From Candidatus Sulfopaludibacter sp. SbA3 (GTDB lineage: Bacteria; Acidobacteriota; Terriglobia; Bryobacterales; Bryobacteraceae), in assembly GCA_945860645.1 (NCBI GenBank), contig CAMATG010000007.1, positions 1 to 38,588 on the forward strand: a DNA stretch of 38,588 bases, given 5' to 3'. Below, one piece after another: positions 8,820-16,821 of the stretch (positions are counted from its first letter, which is position 1; every line of letters starts with the position of its first letter). Made by a program: the position numbers and the translations under genes. The notes below the pieces were generated by a model. That model saw only the letters and a program-made list of their open reading frames with translations. It searched no databases and had not been told where the DNA came from.

Positions 8820-10000
8820 ACCGCCGTTCCCTGATTCGAGGCGCCGCCGCCATGTCGGCCGCCAGCTATATGCGCGTGATGGGCGCCAATGACCGCATCC
8901 AACTGGGCCTGATCGGCTGCGGGGATCGCGGCGAGTACGTGATGACGGTGTTCCAGGGCAGCAAGCAAGTCGATGTTGCCGCCGTCTGCGACATCTACGG
9001 GGCGAAGATCGACAAGGTGCAGCAGAAGGCCGTTGGGGCCAAGGGCTTCAGCGATCATCGGAAATTATTGGAGACAAAGACGGTGGATGCGGTGCTGATC
9101 GCCACGCCCGACCACTGGCACTCCACCTGCGCCATCGATGCCCTGAACGCCGGCAAAGACGTCTACGTGGAAAAGCCGTTGACGCTGACCATCGACGAAG
9201 GCCCGCCCATCGTGAAGGCGGCGCGCGTCAACAATCGCATCTGCCAGGTGGGTATGCAGCAGCGCTCCGGCGAGAACTATTTGCAGGCCAAGCGCGACTA
9301 CATCGACTCCGGCAAATTGGGCAAGGTCACCATGGCGCGGACCTGGTGGCATGGCAACGGCTATCACCTGCGCAAGGCGCCGGCTTCGCTGCAATCCAAG
9401 CCGTCGAACCTGGACTGGGCCCGCTTCCTGGGTCCGGTGAAATGGCGCGACTACGACCCGCAGCAGTACTTCAACTTCCGCGCGTATTTGGATTTTGGCG
9501 GCGGCCAGGTGACCGATCTGTTCACGCACTGGATCGACGTGGTCCACATGTTCATGGGCCAGGACAATCCGATTTCGGCGAGCGCGGCGGGCGGCGTCTA
9601 CCACTACAAAGACGGGCGCACGGCGCCGGACACGATCAATGTGTTGTTGGAGTACCCGAAGGAATGGGTGGCGACTTTTGAGGCCACGCTGGCGCCGGGC
9701 ATTAAGGGCGCGGCCGTCGAGATGTGCGGCACTGAAGGCAAGCTCTACATCACCCGGCAGGGCTATGAATTTCTGTCGGCCGAAAAGGGCGCGCAGCCCA
9801 TCAAGGTTCCCTACACGAAGGATCAGACCATCGATCACGTGCAGAACTTCCTGGACTGCTGCCGGTCGCGAAAACTGCCGAATGCGGATGTGCAGATCGG
9901 GCACCGGTCGGCGGCCGCGTCGCATCTGGGCAACATCGCCTACGTGCAGAAACGGCGGCTGAACTACAATCCGGATCGCGAAGAAATTTTGCCGCTCTAG
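8816..10000 (+). CDS. Gfo/Idh/MocA family oxidoreductase, tandem paralogue of the preceding gene
   Basis: 394 aa; IQLGLIGCGDRGEYVM...VDAVLIATPDHWHSTCAIDALNAGKDVYVEKPLTL; ATGA overlap with the upstream gene. Confidence 0.95.
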   Translation: MNRRSLIRGAAAMSAASYMRVMGANDRIQLGLIGCGDRGEYVMTVFQGSKQVDVAAVCDIYGAKIDKVQQKAVGAKGFSDHRKLLETKTVDAVLIATPDHWHSTCAIDALNAGKDVYVEKPLTLTIDEGPPIVKAARVNNRICQVGMQQRSGENYLQAKRDYIDSGKLGKVTMARTWWHGNGYHLRKAPASLQSKPSNLDWARFLGPVKWRDYDPQQYFNFRAYLDFGGGQVTDLFTHWIDVVHMFMGQDNPISASAAGGVYHYKDGRTAPDTINVLLEYPKEWVATFEATLAPGIKGAAVEMCGTEGKLYITRQGYEFLSAEKGAQPIKVPYTKDQTIDHVQNFLDCCRSRKLPNADVQIGHRSAAASHLGNIAYVQKRRLNYNPDREEILPL

Positions 10001-10035
10001 GGCGGGCGATTGCGCGTGTTACCTTTGGAGTCGGT

Positions 10036-11394
10036 ATGAGGCAATTGCAGCCGGTGATCTGGATGAAGGGGACTTTTTTGAGTCCCCAGCATTTGCAGAC
10101 GCAAGATCGATTTATTGAGAGCACGCTACGGTTTCACACCGAAGCGCTGAGCTTCCGCCCGTGGGGTTTCGGGCACGTTCGCATCGACCATGAGCAACTG
10201 GCGGCTGGCAACATCGCCATCGCCTCCGCGACGGGCATCTTCCCGGACGGGATGCCATTCGACATCCCCGCGCCCGATTCGCCGCCGCCGCCGAAGCCGT
10301 TGGCAGAGGCGTTCGACGTTGATCAAAACGAACTCGACGTTTTTCTGTGCATCCCCGACCAGCGGATCCCCGGGCTGAATATTTCGCTCGCGACGCGGAA
10401 GGATTCCGGTACGCGCTACTTCTCCGAAGTGGCCATGCTGCGGGATGAAAACAATGGGCTGAACGAAAAGCCGGTGCAGGTGGCGCGGAAGAATTTCCGT
10501 ATTCTGACCAGCAACGAATCGCTCGATGGGTATTCGACAATTCGCTTTGCCCGGGTTAAGCGAAACCCGACCGGAACACTGGACGTGGACCAGAAGTTCG
10601 TCCCGCCAACGCTCGACATCAGCGGCACGGAATACCTGCTGGCGCTGACCCGCCGGCTGATTGAAATTCTGAGTGCGAAGAGCTCCTTGCTGGCCAACCA
10701 ACGGCGGCAGAAGAATTTGAGCCTGGCCGATTTCGGCACCGCCGACATTGCCAATTTCTGGCTGCTGTATACGATTAACTCGCATTTTCCCCAGTTCCAG
10801 CATCTGCTGGAAGTCCGGCGCGGACATCCGGAAGCGCTCTACGAGACGATGGTTTCGCTGGCCGGGGCGCTGACAACGTTCTCCCTGAACCTGCATCCGC
10901 GGGACCTGCCGAAGTACGATCACGACAATCTGGGCGGCTGCTTCACGGAGTTGGACGAACAGATCCGAACGTTGCTGGAAACCGTTGTCCCCAGCAATTT
11001 CGTATCTTTGCCCCTCAAACTATTGCAACCGTCCATCTACGGCACGCCGCTGGCAGAGGACCGGTTCCTGAAGAATACGCGCATGTACCTGGCGATCTCG
11101 GCGGATATGAACGAGGGCGACCTTATCGCCAAGACACCGTATCTGGTGAAGGTCTGCTCGGCCAATCACATCGAGCATCTGGTGCGCCAGGCGCTGCCGG
11201 GCGTGTCGTTGACGCACGTGCCGAAACCGCCCAGCGCGGTGCCGGTGAAGCTGAACTGCCAGTACTTCAGCGTGGGTATGAGCGGCGGGGCATGGGAAGC
11301 CATTACGCGGGCTCGCAATCTGGCGGCGTACGTGCCAGGCGATCTGCCCGCCGCGAATCTGGAACTGATCATTTTGTTGCCGGAAGCGGGCTGA
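10036..11394 (+). CDS. tssK: Type VI secretion baseplate protein TssK-like (copy 1)
   Basis: 452 aa; MRQLQPVIWMKGTFLSPQHLQTQDRFIESTLRFHTEALSFRPWGF...ASATGIFPDGMPFDIP...RGHPEALYETMVSLAGALTTFS...YVPGDLPAANLELIILLPEAG; TssK/VasE-like. Confidence 0.88.
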   Translation: MRQLQPVIWMKGTFLSPQHLQTQDRFIESTLRFHTEALSFRPWGFGHVRIDHEQLAAGNIAIASATGIFPDGMPFDIPAPDSPPPPKPLAEAFDVDQNELDVFLCIPDQRIPGLNISLATRKDSGTRYFSEVAMLRDENNGLNEKPVQVARKNFRILTSNESLDGYSTIRFARVKRNPTGTLDVDQKFVPPTLDISGTEYLLALTRRLIEILSAKSSLLANQRRQKNLSLADFGTADIANFWLLYTINSHFPQFQHLLEVRRGHPEALYETMVSLAGALTTFSLNLHPRDLPKYDHDNLGGCFTELDEQIRTLLETVVPSNFVSLPLKLLQPSIYGTPLAEDRFLKNTRMYLAISADMNEGDLIAKTPYLVKVCSANHIEHLVRQALPGVSLTHVPKPPSAVPVKLNCQYFSVGMSGGAWEAITRARNLAAYVPGDLPAANLELIILLPEAG

Positions 11395-11412
11395 TCCGCT
11401 CCCGGCGACTGG

Positions 11413-14400
11413 TTATTTCTTCATCGCGAAGACAACGACGACGACGATCGCCACAAGCAGCAAAACGCCCAGGGCGATGAAGATCATCTTATTGTTGGGC
11501 GGCGCGGCCTGCGGCATCCCGCCGGGCATTCCTTGGGGCATGCTGCCGGGCATTTGTGGGGCCTGCGGCATACCGGGTTGGAACGTCGGCGAATTGATGT
11601 TCATCTGCGGCGCGTTCATGTAGGGGTCCGACATCTGGGGTCCCGTCATTTGCGGCGCGCTAACGCTACCAGGCGTGAAATTCAGCCCGTCCGCCCCCAC
11701 ACCAACCTGCGGCATGTACACTTGCGGGCCGCTCATTTGCGGACCGGTCAATTGCGGGGCTCCGAACGTTGGACCTTGGACGTTGGCCATACCGCCAAGG
11801 GCACCCATCATCCCAGCACCAGCGCCACCGCCGGCACCTTGTGCACCGCCGCCGGCCGCGCCAGGAGGGCCACCGGCGCCGGGGGACATGAACATGCGCG
11901 TGTACTCGCTGGGGCCCGAGGGAGGAGCGGCTCCACCACCGGGGGCCCCGCCGAAGCCGCCACCGCCAGGGGGCATGGTGAAGACCTGTGTCGCGCTGGC
12001 GGCGGGAGGACCGCCGAAGGCAGGGGGAGGCGTATGGGGCGCGCTGGGCGGCGCCATGGAAGGGGCACCGCTGCCGGGGCCGCCGAAGATCTGGGTAAAC
12101 TCGCCAGGCGCGCCATGCGGCTTACTTGGCGTGGGGCCCTGCGGCGGGAAAGCGAAGGGCGTGGACGGAGCGCCGCCGGAGGGCCCGGCCGGGGCGGAAC
12201 CACCGCCGGAATTGAACATCCGGGTGAACTCGCCGGGCTGGCTGCCGCTGACCGATGGCAGACCGCTGGAAGGCGGGGGCGTGGACGGCAGGCTGGGAGT
12301 GGGGCCGGAGGGAGAGTTGAAGATCCTGGAGAATTCCCCGGGTGCACCCTGCGCCGGTGGCGCTTGCGGCGGCGCGTTGAACATGTTGGCGAAATCGTTA
12401 GCCGCGGCAGCGGGAGGCGCGGAGGGCGGGGCGGCGGGAGGCGGTGTGGACGGCCCGGGAGCGGTGAACATCCGGGTGAACTCGCCCCCGCCAGATGACG
12501 GCGGCGGCGCTGCCGGGGCGGATGGAGCCTTCGGCGGTTCCGGCGCTTTCGGCGGAATGCTTCCGGGGGCCGGGGCGGTGAACATCCGGGTAAATTCGCC
12601 GGCAGGAGGCGCGGCGGATGGTTTCGGCGGTTCAGCAGGCGCTGCAACCGGCACGCTGGCCGGGGCGGCGGGTTTTGGCGCTTCCGGAGCCGGGATGCTA
12701 CCGGGTAGCGGGGCCGTGAACATGCGAGTGAATTCTCCGCCTCCGGCCGGGGGCGGCGCGGCGGCGGGCGGCTTCGGCGGCTCGGGAGCCTTCGGCGGTT
12801 CCGGCGCTTTCGGGGATTCCGGCGGCGCGGTGGCGCCCATCGACTGGGCGTTGAACATCCGCGTGAATTCTCCACCTTCGCTGGCGGCGGGCGCGGCCGC
12901 CGGCGGCTTCGGCGGCTCGGGAGCCTTCGGCGGTTCCGGCGCCTTCGGGGCTTCCGGCGGAGCCGTTGCTCCCAGCGACTGGGCGTTAAACATCCGCGTG
13001 AATTCTCCGCCTTCGCTGGCGGCGGGCACGGCCGCCGGCGGCTTGGGCGGCTCTGGAGCCTTCACTGGTTCCGGGGCTTTCGGGGCTTCCGGCGTAGCTG
13101 TAGCGCCCAGCGACTGGGCGTTAAACATCCGCGTGAATTCTCCGCCTTCGCTGGCGGGGGGCGCGGCGGCCGACGGCTTCGGCGGCTCAGGAGCCTTCGG
13201 CGGTTCCGGCGCCTTCGGGGCGTCCGGCGGAGCCGTCGCGCCCGGCGACTGGGCGTTGAACATCCGCGTGAATTCTCCGCCTTCGCTGGCGGGGGGCGCG
13301 GCGGCCGGCGGCTTCGGCGGCTCAGGAGCCTTCAGCTGTTCCGGCGCCTTCGGGGCGTCCGGCGGAGCCGTCGCGCCCGGCGACTGGGCATTGAACATCC
13401 TCGTGAATTCTCCGCCTTCGCTGGCGGGAGGCGGCGCGGCGGCCGGCGCTTTCGGCGGCTCGGGAGCGACAGGCGGTGCGCTCGCCTGCGCGTTGAACAT
13501 ACGAGTGAACTCGCCCGGGGCAGCCACGGGCGGGGCAGGCGCTACGACCTGCGGAAGCGGCAACTCCTCCGTGGGGGCTTCGGCCGGGGGAGGGGGAACA
13601 CTGGCCTTCGGCGGCTCCACAGGAGAGGAGAACAGCCGGGTAAATTCGCCCGGTTCGCGGCCTTTGGCGGGGCTTGACGGCGTTGCCGGAGCGCTCGACA
13701 TCGACAGCCCGCCCTTGCCACGTTCCGGCACCTGAAAGAGCTTCAGGAAGTCCTCGTCGGCACCTTTTTTGCTTTCCGGCGGCGCCTCCGGCAGACCAGC
13801 TGATGGATTGGCGGACGGCGTCATGGCGCGAAACGGGGGAAGAGTTTCCCCGCGATTGGGAAGCGACGGCGCTTGAAAGGGAGGCAGCGTGGCCCCGCGG
13901 CTGGGGTCGTAGGCCTGGAAGGGGGGCAACGTCGCGCCTTTATCCAAATCACTTAACTTCGGCTCTGGCGCTTTAAAGGAGGGCAGTGTGGCGCCCTTGG
14001 TGGGATCGTACGCCTGGAACGAGGGGAGCGTGGCCCCCTTCTCGACATCGGCCATAAATGTCTCTGGCGCTTTAAACGAAGGTAGCGTCGCGCCTTTCGT
14101 CGGATCATAGGCGGCAAACGGAGGCAATGTGGCCCCCTTCTGCAAGTCGTTCAAGGCGGAAGGCGGCGGAAACGCTGATGGCGCGTCGGGAATTCCCCCC
14201 AGCCACTCGCGGAACCCACGCCGGTCCGGCAACAAATGGGATACCACGTACGGCGTTCCGTCGTGATCGCCCACTTCAAGCACAAACTGACGGTGCTCAG
14301 AAGGCAACTGGTGGATCTTGTCCAGCAGGACATTGTTCTCCGGCGTTCGCCCGGAGAGAAACAGATGTGCCTCCACCGCCTGGCCGGAGGCCTTCTCGCG

Positions 14401-14469
14401 CGCAACCACGGTCCGAATCCCGTCGTTTCGCAACTCTGCCAGAATCTCGTATTTGTCGTCGAAGCTCAT
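11413..14469 (-). CDS. Tail-anchored, Pro/Ala-rich multi-repeat protein: degenerate kinase N-lobe-like head, KGATLPPF array, GEFTRMF array, PQM-rich segment, C-terminal transmembrane helix
   Basis: 1018 aa from MSFDDKYEILAEL (the ORF extends to 14526 upstream); strong repeats visible in the translation; C-term KMIFIALGVLLLVAIVVVVVFAMKK. Confidence 0.85.
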   Translation of the reverse strand: MSFDDKYEILAELRNDGIRTVVAREKASGQAVEAHLFLSGRTPENNVLLDKIHQLPSEHRQFVLEVGDHDGTPYVVSHLLPDRRGFREWLGGIPDAPSAFPPPSALNDLQKGATLPPFAAYDPTKGATLPSFKAPETFMADVEKGATLPSFQAYDPTKGATLPSFKAPEPKLSDLDKGATLPPFQAYDPSRGATLPPFQAPSLPNRGETLPPFRAMTPSANPSAGLPEAPPESKKGADEDFLKLFQVPERGKGGLSMSSAPATPSSPAKGREPGEFTRLFSSPVEPPKASVPPPPAEAPTEELPLPQVVAPAPPVAAPGEFTRMFNAQASAPPVAPEPPKAPAAAPPPASEGGEFTRMFNAQSPGATAPPDAPKAPEQLKAPEPPKPPAAAPPASEGGEFTRMFNAQSPGATAPPDAPKAPEPPKAPEPPKPSAAAPPASEGGEFTRMFNAQSLGATATPEAPKAPEPVKAPEPPKPPAAVPAASEGGEFTRMFNAQSLGATAPPEAPKAPEPPKAPEPPKPPAAAPAASEGGEFTRMFNAQSMGATAPPESPKAPEPPKAPEPPKPPAAAPPPAGGGEFTRMFTAPLPGSIPAPEAPKPAAPASVPVAAPAEPPKPSAAPPAGEFTRMFTAPAPGSIPPKAPEPPKAPSAPAAPPPSSGGGEFTRMFTAPGPSTPPPAAPPSAPPAAAANDFANMFNAPPQAPPAQGAPGEFSRIFNSPSGPTPSLPSTPPPSSGLPSVSGSQPGEFTRMFNSGGGSAPAGPSGGAPSTPFAFPPQGPTPSKPHGAPGEFTQIFGGPGSGAPSMAPPSAPHTPPPAFGGPPAASATQVFTMPPGGGGFGGAPGGGAAPPSGPSEYTRMFMSPGAGGPPGAAGGGAQGAGGGAGAGMMGALGGMANVQGPTFGAPQLTGPQMSGPQVYMPQVGVGADGLNFTPGSVSAPQMTGPQMSDPYMNAPQMNINSPTFQPGMPQAPQMPGSMPQGMPGGMPQAAPPNNKMIFIALGVLLLVAIVVVVVFAMKK
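12841..13480. repeat. In-gene tandem repeat, period 135 bp (45 aa), five copies
   Basis: The phrase cgactgggcRttRaacatccKcgtgaattctcc starts at 12841, 12976, 13111, 13246 and 13381, exactly 135 bp apart. Confidence 0.93.
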
Positions 14470-14691
14470 AGGCTGTCTACCCGTTCCGTGAAAGTAGATT
14501 ATCACGCCGGCCCCGAAAGACCGCATTCAGAAAAGCACTGAGGAGGCACGCGGATTCGCATGGGAAAAGCCATCAGCCCCTCACTAATTTCCTACGGTAG
14601 CAAGTTGAAAGGGCTGTGGTAGAGTAAATCGTGCCAAGAAGCGGAAAAGGGCGGGACTTTATTCGCCGAATCCGCGTTAGGGATTAAGCGC

Positions 14692-16047
14692 ATGAAACAG
14701 CTTTCGCGCGTAGTGTGGTCGGAGGGGATGTACCTCGGGCCTCATCATTTTCAGGTACAGGGCCGCTACTTCGAAGATTCGATTCGGTTCGCGACCTCGT
14801 CTCTATGGTTTGAGCCATGGGGAATGGTTGGGTGCGAGCTCGATTCCGAAGCCCTGATCAACGGGACGCTTTCCGTCCTCCACGCCCGCGGGATATTCCC
14901 CGACGGGCTGCCCTTCCATATGCCGCAGCATGACCCGCTGCCGGTGACACGCAACATCGCCGACGAGTTTCCGATGACTCGCGACCGCGTCACGGTTTAC
15001 TTGACCATTCCCCAGCGTCGGGAAAATGGCGTCAATTGCGTGCCGTCCGAAGAGGCCTCCATAAACCCGACCCGGTTTATTGCCGAGAACCAAATGCTAT
15101 TCGACGAAACGACCGGCCGCGATGAGAAAGCGGTCCGGCTCGGCCGGAAGAATATAAAGCTCGCCTTGGATCTGGACAGTCCGGATCCCAACGCCAGCGT
15201 CGCCATTGCCCGCGTAATGCGGGACGGGTCCGGCAATTTCGTCTTTGACCCGAGCTTCGTCCCCCCTTGCGTGCAAGTCGCGGCCAGCGAACGGGTTTTG
15301 AGCCTTCTGCAGCGGCTTGTGGACATTCTGGACGACAAGAGCCGCTCGCTCGGCCGCGGCAAGAGCGGTAGCGCCAGCTTGTGGTCGGAGTATTCGACTT
15401 CAGAGATCGCCACATTCTGGATGTTGCACAGCATCAACGCCGCGCTGGCGCCGCTTCGCCACCAGTTGAAGGTGAAACGCGGGCACCCCGAAGAGCTCTA
15501 CAGCGAACTGGCGCGCCTGGCCGGTGCGCTTTGTACGTTTTCTGTTGATCATCATCCGAGCAAAATTCCGCTGTATAGACATCGGGAGTTGGACAAGACG
15601 TTTGAAGATCTTGACGCATTGATCCGATTCCTGTTGGAGACGATGGTTCCGACGCAATACATTCAGATCCCGCTCGAGAAAACGGCGGATTACTTCTATC
15701 AGGGCAACGTGACCGACCAGCGCGTCCTGAATCCGTCGAAGTGGATCCTCAGCGTGCGGTCCTCGGCCATGGAAGCCGACGTCATCCGAAAAACGCCGCA
15801 ACTGGCGAAGCTTTGCTCCACGTCCTTCGTTCCCAAACTTGTCGAGCGCGCCCTACCCGGCCTGCCGCTCATCCATCTTCCGGTCCCGCCGTCGGCCATC
15901 CGGTCGCGCGTGGACGCGCAGTATTTTGCGGTTACCTGCAAAGGTCCCTGCTGGGAGAGCGTTTCGCAAACCCGCCAGATCGGCCTCTACATCCCTGGTG
16001 ACCTGCCGGACCCCAAGCCGGAGCTGTACGTAATTCTGGAATCCTGA
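14692..16047 (+). CDS. tssK: Type VI secretion baseplate protein TssK-like (copy 2)
   Basis: 451 aa; MKQLSRVVWSEGMYLGPHHFQVQGRYFEDSIRF...LHARGIFPDGLPFHMP...KRGHPEELYSELARLAGALCTFS...YIPGDLPDPKPELYVI; same architecture as copy 1. Confidence 0.93.
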   Translation: MKQLSRVVWSEGMYLGPHHFQVQGRYFEDSIRFATSSLWFEPWGMVGCELDSEALINGTLSVLHARGIFPDGLPFHMPQHDPLPVTRNIADEFPMTRDRVTVYLTIPQRRENGVNCVPSEEASINPTRFIAENQMLFDETTGRDEKAVRLGRKNIKLALDLDSPDPNASVAIARVMRDGSGNFVFDPSFVPPCVQVAASERVLSLLQRLVDILDDKSRSLGRGKSGSASLWSEYSTSEIATFWMLHSINAALAPLRHQLKVKRGHPEELYSELARLAGALCTFSVDHHPSKIPLYRHRELDKTFEDLDALIRFLLETMVPTQYIQIPLEKTADYFYQGNVTDQRVLNPSKWILSVRSSAMEADVIRKTPQLAKLCSTSFVPKLVERALPGLPLIHLPVPPSAIRSRVDAQYFAVTCKGPCWESVSQTRQIGLYIPGDLPDPKPELYVILES

Positions 16048-16072
16048 TTTCGTTTCCCATTTCGAGGAGTGC

Positions 16073-16804
16073 ATGCATCCCAACGCTGCCCAATCCGCAC
16101 CGGCCGCCTTCGGCTCCGAGCGGCGCGCCGAAAATCTATCCTGGGTCTTCCAGGAGATATTCACTGTTATCGAGCGGTTGCGCTCCAACCGGCAGCCGGT
16201 CACGGACGCCAATGCCTTTCGCCATCAGGTCCGGGAAGCGATCAAAATGGCCGATCAGGAAGCCAAGAACCGCGGCTACGACGGGGAGGAGATCAAACTG
16301 GCGATCTTCGCCGTCATCGCGTTTCTCGATGAATCGATCCTGAATCTGCGCCTGCCCGTGTTCGCCGACTGGCCGCGACAGCCCATGCAGGAAGAGTATT
16401 TCGGCCACCATGTGGCCGGCGAAATTTTCTTCCAGCATCTGCAAAAGCTGCTGACGATGAATGACTCGCAGTCCCTGGCCGACCTGCTGGAGGTCTTTCA
16501 ACTCTGCCTCCTCCTCGGCTTCATGGGCCGGTATTCGCTCGGCAATCGTGGCGACCTGCAGCCCATCCTCCACGCGACCTCAGAGAAAATCCACCGCATT
16601 CGCCGGACCAACATCGCCATCTCCCCGTTCGGCATGCTCCCGCCACCCGGCGCCTCAGCGCCGAGCGGCAACGACCCGTGGGTAAAGCGATTCATGATCA
16701 TCGCCATCAGCTGCGTTGTCATCACCCTCGGTCTCTTCGGGACCTACTATTACCTGCTTTCCAACGGCATCAGCAGCCTCGCGTCGCTGGCCCGCGGCCG
16801 CTAA
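16073..16804 (+). CDS. tssL: TssL/DotU-like type VI secretion inner-membrane protein
   Basis: 243 aa; NLSWVFQEIFTVIERLRSNRQPVTDANAFRHQVREAIKMADQEAKNRGYDGEEIKLAIFAVIAFLDESIL; DotU signature plus a single C-terminal TM; no OmpA-like domain seen. Confidence 0.92.
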   Translation: MHPNAAQSAPAAFGSERRAENLSWVFQEIFTVIERLRSNRQPVTDANAFRHQVREAIKMADQEAKNRGYDGEEIKLAIFAVIAFLDESILNLRLPVFADWPRQPMQEEYFGHHVAGEIFFQHLQKLLTMNDSQSLADLLEVFQLCLLLGFMGRYSLGNRGDLQPILHATSEKIHRIRRTNIAISPFGMLPPPGASAPSGNDPWVKRFMIIAISCVVITLGLFGTYYYLLSNGISSLASLARGR

Positions 16805-16821
16805 TTTAAGGAGCCTCACCC

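Noticed and set aside
7620-10000. Mobile element explaining the duplicated oxidoreductases
   Set aside because: No transposase, terminal inverted repeats or target-site duplications seen; the overlap and parallel order fit simple tandem duplication.
12841-13480. CRISPR array
   Set aside because: Regular 135-bp repeats, but the whole unit is repeated with no unique spacers and it stays in frame within a coding sequence.
11675-13735. 686-aa plus-strand ORF (MKFSPSAPTPTCGMYTCGPL...) opposite the repeat protein
   Set aside because: Antisense artefact of a high-GC repeat gene; the minus strand has a coherent head, linkers and TM anchor, while this frame is only low-complexity Gly/Ala mirror sequence.
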